Positions 51,129 through 60,152 of a stretch of 64,000 nt of DNA are shown here, in pieces. This DNA comes from UBA3775 sp964572955. Lineage in GTDB: Bacteria > Bacillota > Clostridia > Lachnospirales > Lachnospiraceae. The notes under the pieces were generated by a model that ran no database searches, had not been told where the DNA came from, and saw only the letters and a program-made list of their open reading frames with translations. Location of the stretch: NCBI GenBank assembly GCA_964572955.1, contig CAZNGY010000002.1, positions 1 through 64,000 of the forward strand, written 5' to 3'. How positions within the stretch are numbered: position 1 is the stretch's first letter; the number at the start of each line of letters is the position of its first letter. A program made the position numbers and the translations under genes.

Positions 51129-51497
51129 TTATTTCTCGAAATCAGATACATAAGGGGTATCTGCCGCAATTTTATACAATTTATGTCTGAAACCGTCTTC
51201 CGAAACATTTATCTTTACTCCAAAAAGCTCAATGGCTTCATTTTCATAAGGAGTAGCATACGGATAAACCTCACCAACACTTGGCACAACCGTTTTTTTG
51301 TCTGCCGTTACCTTAAAATACTCAACATTATAATTTCCGCTGTCAAAACAATACGTCAGCTCATATAATTCATCCGTATATGTTGCAAACATCTGGAGAA
51401 GTCTTCTTCCTTCTCTTCTTTTTTCCTTAACCTTTTCAATAAGTTCTTCAGGTTTTACAGCAATATATGTTTCCGTGGGTTCATAATACTTAGGCAT
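51129..51497 (-). CDS. echD: Ech hydrogenase subunit EchD
   Basis: A 122-aa NuoC-like subunit of the peripheral arm, with the ELTYCFDSGNYNVEYFKVTAD core and EAIELFGVKINVS, matching the short 30-kDa-subunit domain used in Ech complexes. It starts 8 bp inside the end of echC with GGAGG upstream, so translation is coupled. Confidence 0.9.
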   Translation of the reverse strand: MPKYYEPTETYIAVKPEELIEKVKEKRREGRRLLQMFATYTDELYELTYCFDSGNYNVEYFKVTADKKTVVPSVGEVYPYATPYENEAIELFGVKINVSEDGFRHKLYKIAADTPYVSDFEK

Positions 51498-51948
51498 TTT
51501 CTACCTCCTCATCCGGCTGTTTTCCGCTTTCAATCATACATTTTTCTTTAAGTTTTTCTTTTGCTTTCAGAATCCCGTCAATTATTGACTGAGGTCTTGC
51601 CGCACAACCCGGAACATACACATCTACCGGTATTATATTATCAACACCGCCAATTATATTGTAACATTCCTTAAAAACCCCGCCGGTGCAGGCACATGCT
51701 CCGACTGCAACAACAACTTTAGGAGACGGCATCTGTTCATAAATCTGCTTTATTACCATTTGATTGAGAGTATTTACACCTCCCGTAACCAGAAATATAT
51801 CTGCATGCATTGGATCTCCGGTATTAATCACTCCGAAACGTTCTATATCATAAACCGGTGTAAGAGATGCAAGTACTTCCATATCACATCCGTTGCAGCT
51901 TGAACCATCATAATGTATAACCCATGGGGATTTTGATATATCCTTCAT
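51490..51948 (-). CDS. echC: Ech [NiFe] hydrogenase small subunit
   Basis: A 152-aa NuoB-like subunit carrying the single proximal [4Fe-4S] cluster. The ligands are in SSCNGCDMEVL, VGACACTGG and VPGCAARPQSI. It links the polyferredoxin to the NiFe site. An AGGAGGT Shine-Dalgarno precedes the ATG. It overlaps echD by 8 bp. Confidence 0.95.
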   Translation of the reverse strand: MKDISKSPWVIHYDGSSCNGCDMEVLASLTPVYDIERFGVINTGDPMHADIFLVTGGVNTLNQMVIKQIYEQMPSPKVVVAVGACACTGGVFKECYNIIGGVDNIIPVDVYVPGCAARPQSIIDGILKAKEKLKEKCMIESGKQPDEEVENA

Positions 51949-51993
51949 TATTACCTCCTGTCCGCCGGCGAATCAACCGCCGTTTATCGTTTT

Positions 51994-52860
51994 CTATTTA
52001 AAGATTTCGAGAAGAATTATATTAACTCCTCCAAATAATATCGTAACAGTCCAGGATGCGATAAGCATCTGTTTCCATTTAAGCCTTGCGCTGGTATTGT
52101 CGATGAGTACTTCAAGAAATACCGTTGCCGCACAGCAAAGTATCGCTGCCGGAATACTTAGCGGATTTGAATTAACAAAGAAAAGACCGACTACTGCAAG
52201 CAGAAACACTTCCTCATACCATTCTGCAAGTTCGACCATTCCGAGGTTAGGACCTGACATCTCTGTAGTAATTCCTTTAACTATTTCCTGATGTGCATGA
52301 TGTGAAGTGCTTATATCAAAAGGTGACTTTCTGAGTTTTATCGTAAGTATAAACATAAACCCGATAAAACATCCCGGCAGCTTAACTATTGCCGAAACAT
52401 CTGAATTTACTATTGATGCGACATCAAAACTTCCCGTTGCAAGATAAAATCCCACTGCTGTCAGGAGAACCATTGGTTCATATGACATCATCTGAATCAT
52501 TTCACGGTTTGCACCCATGGTACTGTATGGTGAGTGTGTACAGCTTCCTGCCGCCACAAAAAACATTGCTGCCGTTGTAAGGGTAAAGAATACGAGAAGA
52601 AGATCCCATCCTGCAAAGAAAAGAGCTCCCGTAAATATTACAAAGAAAAGATAACTTCCGATAATGAAACTCTGTTCTTTGTTTACAACAACCGCTTCTT
52701 TTGAAAAAAGTTTTCTGACATCATAAAAGGACTGAAAAACTGATGGTCCCTTTCTCCCCTGCATACGGGCCGACAGCTTTCTTTCAATGCCTGCCAGAAG
52801 ACCGCCTGCAAGCGGAGCCAGAAGTATGTATGCAACTGCAAAAATTATTCTGTAAATCAT
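51994..52860 (-). CDS. echB: Ech hydrogenase membrane subunit EchB
   Basis: A 288-aa NuoH-like subunit with about eight membrane helices that joins the hydrogenase module to the pump. The segments RKLSARMQGRKGPSVFQSF and KLRKSPFDISTSHHAHQE (with acidic/His residues near the quinone-site equivalent) are conserved in NuoH/EchB. The ATG at 52858-52860 has GGAGG eight bases upstream; an ATG two codons earlier (52866) is only two bases from it. It lies 13 bp after echA. Confidence 0.92.
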   Translation of the reverse strand: MIYRIIFAVAYILLAPLAGGLLAGIERKLSARMQGRKGPSVFQSFYDVRKLFSKEAVVVNKEQSFIIGSYLFFVIFTGALFFAGWDLLLVFFTLTTAAMFFVAAGSCTHSPYSTMGANREMIQMMSYEPMVLLTAVGFYLATGSFDVASIVNSDVSAIVKLPGCFIGFMFILTIKLRKSPFDISTSHHAHQEIVKGITTEMSGPNLGMVELAEWYEEVFLLAVVGLFFVNSNPLSIPAAILCCAATVFLEVLIDNTSARLKWKQMLIASWTVTILFGGVNIILLEIFK

Positions 52861-52873
52861 CTGCATTTCCTCC

Positions 52874-54787
52874 CTATAAAACTGCCGGCAATATTACCGC
52901 AGCAAGTGCGGCAATGACGATAATTGCTCCAATCATACATGCTGGTTTAAGAAGCTTTGCTTCTCCGAACATTTCTTCCATATACCAGTTTGAAATTTCC
53001 ATATGTCTTTCGTCTCCGTAAGAACTGTGGAATGCGTGTCCGTTCTGTCTGTTTACGCCGGACACATATGATTTTACAACCTTTATCTTTTTATCTTTTG
53101 AAATAAAGTAAAGAACAACCGGAACCACAAATATGCAGAACACGAGAATGACCATAAGTATAAGATTTCCTGCGGAAAGAAATTCCTGCGGATGACCGCT
53201 GACATTTTCCACAAAAGGGGTTACATAATATTCAGATACCAATGAAAATGTAAGGCAGAGTGCAATAACTGCAAATGCATGTACAAACATCGAAAAATAC
53301 TGGTCTTTTTCGGTAACATCCCTGCATGGTTCGCAATCAGCATTTGCCGAAACCAGCTTGCATAACCACTTTGTCCAATATAGCAGTGTCGTGGAACTTC
53401 CAAAAGCTATTACAATTACAAGAAATACATTTGTAAGACCTGCATCAACAAATGCTTTAAGTGCCGCCCACTTAAATACGAGCATTCCAAATGGTGCAAG
53501 ATACATTCCGATAATTCCGAGTATCATTATAAAAGCAAGTTTTCTGAGACGTACAATCAGTCCTGACATACTTTCAATATCTCTGCTGTGTGACGAGTTT
53601 TCAATCGCACCTATGCACTGGAAAAGCATGGATTTTGTAACTGCATGAAATATCATAAGGAAAATCCCTGCCCAAACGGCTCCCGGTGTTCCTACTCCCG
53701 CACATGTTACTATAAGACCAAGATTTGATACTGTTGAGTATGCAAGAACTTTCTTTCCATCACTCTGGGAAATTGCAAGCATTGATGCCATAAGAAAAGT
53801 AAATGCTCCGATAACGGAAATCATAAGACCTGAAACATGACCCTCAAATGCAGGTGACAGTCTTAAAAGTAGATAACATCCTGCCTTAACCATTGTTGCA
53901 CTGTGAAGAAGTGCAGAACTTGGCGTAGGAGCGACCATAGCTCCGAGAAGCCATGTGGTAAATGGAAACTGTGCAGATTTTGCAAGTGCTGCAAACGCAA
54001 GACACATAACCGGTATCACAGCCATTTTTTCAGTTGATAACGCAACGTCCGAAAGACTGAGTGTTTCAAGTTTCAATGATGAAACAAGTATTGCAATCGA
54101 AAATCCAAATCCTCCGAGAAGATTCATCCACAGTGCTCTGAAAGAATTGTTTACTGCCTCTTCCGTTTTGGTATATCCAATAAGAAGGAAAGAACATATT
54201 GAAGTAATTTCCCAGAAAAAGAACATCCAGACAAGGTTGTCGGAAAGAACAAGTCCGAACATCGCTCCGAGAAACACAAAAAGCAGTGCCGTAAAATATT
54301 CGGTTCTATTCACCACTTCCTTGTGATGAACATGATATCCTTTCATGTAACCAACTGCATATATTACGATAAGTCCGCCGACTACACCGATAATCATGCA
54401 CATAAGAACCGAAAGTCTGTCAATTTGTACATGTGCCACAGCTTCATGCTCCGGACCTGCAAGTTCAATCCACATGGTAATGCCTGTAGGTATAATTGAA
54501 AGCAGCATTATCCAGTACTTTTTGTATTTTATGGTTAATATGATAACCAAGAGCATCAATATGATTTCACCCGCAAGCATAACCATATCTGCCGCATGAG
54601 TATCAACATATTTATAAACCGCTGCCTCACCGCATGTAAAATAACTGATTACGAAAAAAGCCAGCATACATTCAATGACTGCTACAAATGCGTAACATGC
54701 ATACTGTCCGGCTCTGTTGTTTTTCAGCAGGTATACTGCTATCGCCGCAAAAAACGGGAAGCAGATAAGAAAAGGAATTATGTTCAT
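52874..54787 (-). CDS. echA: Ech hydrogenase proton/sodium-pumping subunit EchA
   Basis: A 637-aa NuoL/Mrp-type antiporter-like subunit with about 14-16 membrane helices. The TM-core motifs MFFFWEITSICSFLLIGY, FPFTTWLLGAMVAPTPSSAL and ALLHSATMVKAGCYLL contain the Glu/Lys/His residues of the ion path. It couples ferredoxin-dependent H2 formation to ion export. A GGAGG Shine-Dalgarno is present. The gene starts only 26 bp after the AEC transporter stop, leaving little room for a separate promoter. Confidence 0.95.
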   Translation of the reverse strand: MNIIPFLICFPFFAAIAVYLLKNNRAGQYACYAFVAVIECMLAFFVISYFTCGEAAVYKYVDTHAADMVMLAGEIILMLLVIILTIKYKKYWIMLLSIIPTGITMWIELAGPEHEAVAHVQIDRLSVLMCMIIGVVGGLIVIYAVGYMKGYHVHHKEVVNRTEYFTALLFVFLGAMFGLVLSDNLVWMFFFWEITSICSFLLIGYTKTEEAVNNSFRALWMNLLGGFGFSIAILVSSLKLETLSLSDVALSTEKMAVIPVMCLAFAALAKSAQFPFTTWLLGAMVAPTPSSALLHSATMVKAGCYLLLRLSPAFEGHVSGLMISVIGAFTFLMASMLAISQSDGKKVLAYSTVSNLGLIVTCAGVGTPGAVWAGIFLMIFHAVTKSMLFQCIGAIENSSHSRDIESMSGLIVRLRKLAFIMILGIIGMYLAPFGMLVFKWAALKAFVDAGLTNVFLVIVIAFGSSTTLLYWTKWLCKLVSANADCEPCRDVTEKDQYFSMFVHAFAVIALCLTFSLVSEYYVTPFVENVSGHPQEFLSAGNLILMVILVFCIFVVPVVLYFISKDKKIKVVKSYVSGVNRQNGHAFHSSYGDERHMEISNWYMEEMFGEAKLLKPACMIGAIIVIAALAAVILPAVL

Positions 54788-54813
54788 TTGAATCCTCCGT
54801 TTTCATCTGTATT

Positions 54814-55767
54814 CTAGAGCAGGCCATTAGACCTTAATATATAAACCCATACCGTAAGAGTGATGGAAGACAACAGGGTGGTCGTCATAACGATTGCTGA
54901 TGTTAAAACATGATCATTGTCCATATTCTTTGCCATTATGTAACACGCAACCGTTGTAGGTGAACCTGACATTGTAAGAACTGCAATAAGCTGCGGTCCG
55001 TTAAATCCCATGACAATCGCTGCAGGAACAAAAATACATGGAAGTATTATCAGCTTTATCAAAGTTGCCGCAAGTGCAGGCTTTAATTTTATCAGTGCCT
55101 TTTTCCAATCAAAAGTTGCACCGATCACAAGAAGTGCCATTGGCGTTCCCGTAGTTCCCAGACTTTTTATCACCTTAAGTGGAATAACGGGTATTTTTAT
55201 CTTCAAAAGGGCGATTATCATTCCGATTACAATTGACAGAATAAGCGGATTTGTAATTATACCCTTTAAAACATTTATTATTTTCTTTCTCACCGGTTCG
55301 GTCGTGTCACGGTTTTTTGCACCGAGAGTCAGAAACAAAACAGAAAATATGTTATACAGCGGAACACTTGCCATTATCATGATTGCAGTCATTCCGGAAT
55401 CTCCAAATATGTTTTCCGCAAAAGCCACTCCCAGAACTGCCGCCGAACCTCTTGCCGATGACATTGCAAAAGCACCTAACATATCCCTGTTTTTCATGAA
55501 AATCAGACATAATACCCAGATTCCCATAAACATGACAATGGTGCCAAACATACAGAAGAGAAAAAAACGGATTGAAAATGACGAATCAATATCAGTTTCC
55601 GCAACATCCAGCATCAGCATACATGGCAGTCCGACCTTAAAAACAAACTTGTCCGCTACCCCTGTGAATTCTTCAGTGAACATACCTATCCTCATAAACA
55701 GGTATCCTGCCACTATAACCAGGAATACCGGAAGTGTTGCTTCCAGGCTGAATATAAAATTTTCCAT
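54814..55767 (-). CDS. AEC-family (auxin efflux carrier-like) permease
   Basis: A 317-aa transporter with about ten membrane helices in two five-helix repeats, starting FIFSLEATLPVFLVIVAGY and ending with SGSPTTVACYIMAKNM and LLSSITLTVWVYIL. Bacterial members carry organic acids such as malate, malonate or lactate-like anions; the substrate is not known here. It is the first gene before echA on the same strand, so it may be the promoter-proximal gene of the ech-hyp operon. The Shine-Dalgarno (AAGGA) is weak and distant. Confidence 0.88.
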   Translation of the reverse strand: MENFIFSLEATLPVFLVIVAGYLFMRIGMFTEEFTGVADKFVFKVGLPCMLMLDVAETDIDSSFSIRFFLFCMFGTIVMFMGIWVLCLIFMKNRDMLGAFAMSSARGSAAVLGVAFAENIFGDSGMTAIMIMASVPLYNIFSVLFLTLGAKNRDTTEPVRKKIINVLKGIITNPLILSIVIGMIIALLKIKIPVIPLKVIKSLGTTGTPMALLVIGATFDWKKALIKLKPALAATLIKLIILPCIFVPAAIVMGFNGPQLIAVLTMSGSPTTVACYIMAKNMDNDHVLTSAIVMTTTLLSSITLTVWVYILRSNGLL

Positions 55768-55820
55768 ATAAAAATCTATCCTTGAAAAAATATTTGAATT
55801 TATGATACATTCATGCTATC

Positions 55821-55875
55821 CTACTGATTATAATACACAAACGAAAAAAAATCATTAATAAAATATTATCAGTAG
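55821..55875. promoter_or_regulatory. Divergent promoter region with dyad (AEC-ech / regulator)
   Basis: ATTATAAT at 55827-55834 gives a perfect TATAAT on both strands (minus 55827-55832; plus 55829-55834). Inverted copies CTACTGAT (55821-55828) and ATCAGTAG (55868-55875) flank a 39-bp AT-rich core and touch the minus-strand -10. Neither strand has a good -35. The region is a likely target of the adjacent DtxR/MntR-type regulator. Confidence 0.5.
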
Positions 55876-55914
55876 AAAGTTTAATTCAAATTTACTGCTG
55901 TAACGGAGGTCAAA

Positions 55915-56286
55915 ATGAACATACGCAGCTCCGCAGAGGACTATCTTGAAACAATTCTGATGATACAGAAAAGAAAAAACCGTGTACGCTCAATTGACAT
56001 TGCAACGGAACTTGATTTTGCAAAACCAAGTGTCAGCGTCGCAATGAAGAACCTTGAGCAGGGCGGATACATTACAAGGGATATTGACGGTTACATCAGC
56101 CTTACTGATTCCGGATATGAAATTGCAAACAAAATCTACGAACGACACCTTATAATTTCTGAATTTCTCAAATCACTCGGTGTTGATGAAAAAACCGCGC
56201 TTGAAGATGCATGCAAGATGGAGCACTGTTTCAGCGAACAGAGTTTTTCCGCTTTAAAAAAATTTATTCAAGACGAAAACCGTTAG
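55915..56286 (+). CDS. DtxR/MntR-family metal-dependent regulator
   Basis: A 123-aa short regulator (no SH3-like domain). The winged HTH is VRSIDIATELDFAKPSVSVAMK (read as two pieces around residues 24-45), and the dimerisation/metal domain follows. Predicted ligands are Asp and Glu in SAEDYLETI, His in YERHLI and the cluster DACKMEH. The Cys in DACKMEH matches the DtxR/IdeR position (Glu in MntR), while the Asp in EDYLE matches MntR (Met in DtxR), so the site is a hybrid. GGAGGT precedes the ATG. It is divergent from the AEC-ech operon. Confidence 0.88.
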   Translation: MNIRSSAEDYLETILMIQKRKNRVRSIDIATELDFAKPSVSVAMKNLEQGGYITRDIDGYISLTDSGYEIANKIYERHLIISEFLKSLGVDEKTALEDACKMEHCFSEQSFSALKKFIQDENR

Positions 56287-56665
56287 CCGTCAGATAAGCT
56301 ATCTGTTTTCCCTTACTGTCGAGAACCTCAACCTCATAGAGGCTTGTTCTTCTGCCGTTTTTTATACATCTTGCTTCGGCAGTTATATAGTCATCCTGTG
56401 TATTTCCGACAAAGTTTACATTAAGTCCGGATGCCACTGATTTTTCTCCATTCTGATTTGAAGCAACTGCAAAAGCAAAATCTGCTGCGGTAAATATTGC
56501 ACCGCCCATAATCCCACCCCAGGCATTTCGATGTTCCGGGGTGATTTTGAGTCCGACCTTACCATAATGCTCATCTGCATCCAAAATTTCACAACCTATG
56601 CCGACTGCAAACCTGTCTCCCTTAAAAAACTCTTTCAAACGATTTATTTCTTCCGCACTCAGCAT
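56264..56665 (-). CDS. PaaI-like hotdog thioesterase
   Basis: A 133-aa hotdog-fold acyl-CoA thioesterase with the helix signature WGGIMGGAIFTAADFAFAVAS (the catalytic Asp/Glu region is in this helix) and the strand LNVNFVGNTQDDYITAEA. It probably hydrolyses a small or aromatic acyl-CoA; the substrate is unknown. A GGAGG Shine-Dalgarno is present. Its end overlaps the convergent regulator gene by 23 bp. It follows the EamA gene by 37 bp. Confidence 0.85.
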   Translation of the reverse strand: MLSAEEINRLKEFFKGDRFAVGIGCEILDADEHYGKVGLKITPEHRNAWGGIMGGAIFTAADFAFAVASNQNGEKSVASGLNVNFVGNTQDDYITAEARCIKNGRRTSLYEVEVLDSKGKQIAYLTANGFRLE

Positions 56666-56702
56666 AAATTCCTCCTTATAAATCCAAAACCATTTTTAGT
56701 AT

Positions 56703-57560
56703 CTATGATTCAATCCTATTGTTGACAACCCACTTGTAAACCGCCACTCCGATAATTATCACATATCCGATATAACTGTAAACATCTGCAAGCTGTTCAA
56801 GGAAAACAAAACCCAGTACTGCAGCAAAAATAACCTGCGAATAATCAAATACTGATATTTCCTTTGCAGGTGCCTTTTGGTAAGCCGCCGTTATGCTGTA
56901 CTGACCGCCCGTAGCGGAAGCTCCGGCAAGCATGAGCATTACAAACTGGTAAAAATTTATAGGTTCATATCCGACTATTATAAACGGAACCGTAACCAGC
57001 GTGGAAAAACACGAGAAAAAGAAAACTATCATGCTTCCTTTTTCTCCTCTTGCACCGAGTTTTCTTACAAACGTATATGCAAGCCCCGCCATCATTCCAC
57101 CTATAAATCCGACAAAAGCCGGAAAACAGGCAATATCAAACGATGGTTTCACCACAAATAATGCGCCGATAAAAGCGACCGATATTATTATCCAGTCTCG
57201 TACCTTAGGCTTTTCTTTTAAAATCCATATTGAAAAAACCATGGAAAAGAAAGGCGAAAGTTTATTCAGCATCGATGCATCCGAAATATTAAGCATATCT
57301 ATTGCATAAAAATTGCAGAAAATGCCTATTGTTCCACCGATTGCACGAAATAACAGATACTTAAGATTGCCTTCGCCGATTTTAAAATCACCGTCCCCGA
57401 ACTTTATGGCACAGAACGAAACCGCAATCGCTACCAAATTTCTGAAAAAAGATTTTTCATAAAAAGGCAAATCTCCTGCAAGCCTCACAAACAAATTCAT
57501 CAGTGCAAAGAAAAATGCCGCTGAAATTATACAAAGAATACCTTGTTTTTTATTGTTCAT
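56703..57560 (-). CDS. EamA/DMT-superfamily transporter
   Basis: A 285-aa permease with ten membrane helices in two EamA repeats, opening KQGILCIISAAFFFALMNLFV and with ISDASMLNKLSPFFSMVFSIW in the first repeat. The substrate is unknown; relatives export amino acids or metabolites. The ATG overlaps the end of the methyltransferase/MTHFR gene by 11 bp, suggesting coupled expression with methionine/one-carbon genes. Confidence 0.88.
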   Translation of the reverse strand: MNNKKQGILCIISAAFFFALMNLFVRLAGDLPFYEKSFFRNLVAIAVSFCAIKFGDGDFKIGEGNLKYLLFRAIGGTIGIFCNFYAIDMLNISDASMLNKLSPFFSMVFSIWILKEKPKVRDWIIISVAFIGALFVVKPSFDIACFPAFVGFIGGMMAGLAYTFVRKLGARGEKGSMIVFFFSCFSTLVTVPFIIVGYEPINFYQFVMLMLAGASATGGQYSITAAYQKAPAKEISVFDYSQVIFAAVLGFVFLEQLADVYSYIGYVIIIGVAVYKWVVNNRIES

Positions 57561-59328
57561 CCTGCTCTACCTGATTTCTGATTTTTTCCAAAAGATATAC
57601 TCTGTTGAAAGGGAATGAATAATAGTAACCATCTGCAAACTCTTCAGTCATCTTCATAGCTTTTACAGCAATTTCAACACCAATTTTCTCTCCATCTTCT
57701 TTGGAGCAGTTTTCCGGAAAACGATCTATTATTTCATCTGAAATATCAACGCCCGAAATCTCATTCTTCATAAACAGGGCATTTCTTCTGCTTATAAGCG
57801 GCATAATACCACAAAGAATCCTTGCTCCCGTTTCTTCTTTTATGTATCTTATTCTTTCCGCATCTTCTTTAGAAAATACAGGCTGTGTCATGAAAAATTC
57901 TGCACCTTTTTCAAGTTTTTTTCTTACTCTGCCTGTTTCCACTTCCAGATTCTTTCTGTTCTGATTAATTGCTCCGCCATAAGTAAGCGGATTTTCATTG
58001 AGTAATTCCTCGTTTATATCGCCGGCAATCGACATAAGTCCTACCGAATCAAAATTGAACACACCTTTAACCCTGCCCCTTTCCGTAACCGGAACCGGAT
58101 CTCCCGTGACAATCAGAAAGTTATAAATGTCATTTATGTATGCTCCCATAAACATTGCCCTCATGGCAATAGAGTTCTTATCCCTGCATGCAATGTGAGG
58201 CATTACGCACATTCCCGTTCTGTCTGCGATTTTTTTCGCCATAAGAACCGCATCCACCCTGGTTCTTCCCGATGGTGAATCCGGAAAAGTAAGACAGTCA
58301 ACTCCGAGTTTTTTTAACGACATTGCAGAACTGATGATTGCTTCGTCATCTGCATTTACCGGCGGAACAAGCTCAACTGCAATGAGCTTTTCCCCGTTTT
58401 TCCTGCCATTGAAAAATGCATGACTGCTTCTTACCGTACGTTTTTTTTCCAACTCACTGCTCTTTTTTTCAACACAGACGGCTTTCCCCGGATTCATGCC
58501 GTACAGACACCTTATGTGATTTGGTGTCGTTCCGCAGCATCCTCCTATTATATTTATTCCAAATCCGACAAGTTCAGATGCTTTTTCCGCAAAATATTCC
58601 GCATTATCCTCATAAAAAACCCTGTTTCTTACAAGTTTAGGATAACCTGCATTCGGAAACGCCAATATCACTTTATCCTCAGGAAGTTTAATCTTTTCAA
58701 GCATTGACAGCATATGTGCAGGACCTATATTACAGTTAAGCCCCACCCCATCCGCTTCCTTTACCTGCTGTGTTTCTCTTAAAAGAGCTGCCAGACTTCT
58801 TCCCGATGACGAAATTCCGTACTGATTAACCGAAAAACTCACTGCTATAAAAACGTCTTTATGTTTCTCTTTGATAAGTTTTACGGCCTGTCTTATTTCA
58901 TCAAAATCCGGAAATGTTTCAAAAAGAATCATTTCCGCACCGGAAGTAATAAGCGTTTCCGCAAACTCCACATATTCAACCGTATTGTCTATACCTCTTT
59001 CAAACGGTGCAGGGCCTATATCTCCTGCAATAATAACATTTTTACCGCTTTCCTCAACGGCCTTTGCTGCAAGTAAAACACCTTTGCGTCTGACCTCTTC
59101 AACGGACAGATTGCTATCAAGATTTTCTCTGTATGCAGCAAAAGTATTCGTTCTGATTAGTACTGCTCCTGCGTCAATGTAGGATTTATGTATATTTTTT
59201 ACCCTGTCAGGGTATGCCTCATTTGCATTTTCAGGCAATTCATCCGTATGATATTCAGATGCATATAAAGTCCCGAATGCTCCATCCGCAACAACATGAC
59301 TTTTTCCCAAACTGTCAATTTTAACCAT
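57550..59328 (-). CDS. Bifunctional homocysteine S-methyltransferase / methylenetetrahydrofolate reductase
   Basis: A 592-aa fusion. Residues 1 to about 290 form a homocysteine methyltransferase barrel, with GLNCNIGP and the zinc-binding NIIGGCCGTTPNHI. Residues about 310-592 form an MTHFR barrel, with AVELVPPVNADDEAI, LTFPDSPSGRTR, FLIVTGDPV and EFFMTQPVFSKEDA. Together they could reduce CH2-THF and pass the methyl group to homocysteine for methionine. The start shares one base with the proC stop (TGATG). Confidence 0.93.
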   Translation of the reverse strand: MVKIDSLGKSHVVADGAFGTLYASEYHTDELPENANEAYPDRVKNIHKSYIDAGAVLIRTNTFAAYRENLDSNLSVEEVRRKGVLLAAKAVEESGKNVIIAGDIGPAPFERGIDNTVEYVEFAETLITSGAEMILFETFPDFDEIRQAVKLIKEKHKDVFIAVSFSVNQYGISSSGRSLAALLRETQQVKEADGVGLNCNIGPAHMLSMLEKIKLPEDKVILAFPNAGYPKLVRNRVFYEDNAEYFAEKASELVGFGINIIGGCCGTTPNHIRCLYGMNPGKAVCVEKKSSELEKKRTVRSSHAFFNGRKNGEKLIAVELVPPVNADDEAIISSAMSLKKLGVDCLTFPDSPSGRTRVDAVLMAKKIADRTGMCVMPHIACRDKNSIAMRAMFMGAYINDIYNFLIVTGDPVPVTERGRVKGVFNFDSVGLMSIAGDINEELLNENPLTYGGAINQNRKNLEVETGRVRKKLEKGAEFFMTQPVFSKEDAERIRYIKEETGARILCGIMPLISRRNALFMKNEISGVDISDEIIDRFPENCSKEDGEKIGVEIAVKAMKMTEEFADGYYYSFPFNRVYLLEKIRNQVEQDEQ

Positions 59329-60125
59329 CAGCCTAATTCCTTTGTACGTTTATAAGCGTCATTTACCGCATCCATAAGAGCACTTCTGAATCCGTCCTTT
59401 TCAAGTGCATGAACACCTGCAATCGTAGAACCTCCCGGAGAACAGACTTCATCTTTGAGCTGTCCCGGATGCTTTCCTGTTTCAAGCACCATTTTTGCAG
59501 AACCAAGAAGGGTCTTTGCCGCATAAGCAAGTGCTTTCTGTCTTGGAATCCCACATTCCACCGCCCCGTCTGCCAATGCCTCTATGCACATATAGACATA
59601 CGCCGGTCCACAGCCACTTACCGCCGTTGCGGCATCCATAAGCTTCTCCGAAAGTTCATCAACCATTCCTGCACCCGAAAGAGCATCAGATACCTCCCTT
59701 TTTTCTGCTTCAGAAACATCATCAGTGGCACACATAAGAATCACTCCTTCACCTACTGCTGCAGGTGTATTCGGCATGATTCTTATCACCGGATAATCTG
59801 CTCCGGCAAAATTTCTTATCTTTTCAAGTTTAATTCCTGCTGCCATGGTTATCAAAATAAAACGTTCTTTTCTTTCAGCAAGAATTCCCGAAATTCCGCA
59901 AAGACATTCTTCCATCATCTGGGGTTTAACACCAAGGAAGATGTATTTTGCATTTTCGGCAATTTCTTCATTCGTAGTTACTTTTGCCCCCGAGTTTCCC
60001 GCTGTCACAACGGCTTTTTCCACGGTACGATTGCTTAATCCCGTCTCTGACGCATATCCGGATTCGATAACCTTTCTTGCCAGGGTAGCTCCCATATTAC
60101 CTGTTCCGATAAATCCAAATTTCAT
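59328..60125 (-). CDS. proC: Pyrroline-5-carboxylate reductase
   Basis: ProC (265 aa) reduces P5C to proline. The Rossmann motif is FGFIGTGNMGATLARKV, with GVKPQMMEE, RIMPNTPAAVGEG and the C-terminal signature DEVCSPGGSTIAGVHALE. The ATG at 60123-60125 has GGAGG five bases upstream; a TTG four codons earlier is less likely. It is preceded by proB (27 bp) and is coupled to the downstream methyltransferase fusion gene by a one-base overlap. Confidence 0.96.
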   Translation of the reverse strand: MKFGFIGTGNMGATLARKVIESGYASETGLSNRTVEKAVVTAGNSGAKVTTNEEIAENAKYIFLGVKPQMMEECLCGISGILAERKERFILITMAAGIKLEKIRNFAGADYPVIRIMPNTPAAVGEGVILMCATDDVSEAEKREVSDALSGAGMVDELSEKLMDAATAVSGCGPAYVYMCIEALADGAVECGIPRQKALAYAAKTLLGSAKMVLETGKHPGQLKDEVCSPGGSTIAGVHALEKDGFRSALMDAVNDAYKRTKELG

Positions 60126-60152
60126 TTCTGCCTCCAAAACAACCTAATACAA

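Noticed and set aside
55010..55771. A 253-codon plus-strand frame opposite the AEC permease
   Set aside because: The minus-strand permease has consistent membrane helices and family motifs; the opposite frame is a low-complexity Ile/Thr/Ser/Pro translation of codon-biased DNA.
59409..60038. A 209-codon plus-strand frame opposite proC
   Set aside because: It is fully antisense to proC and shows the usual Cys/Arg/Ser composition of a shadow frame.
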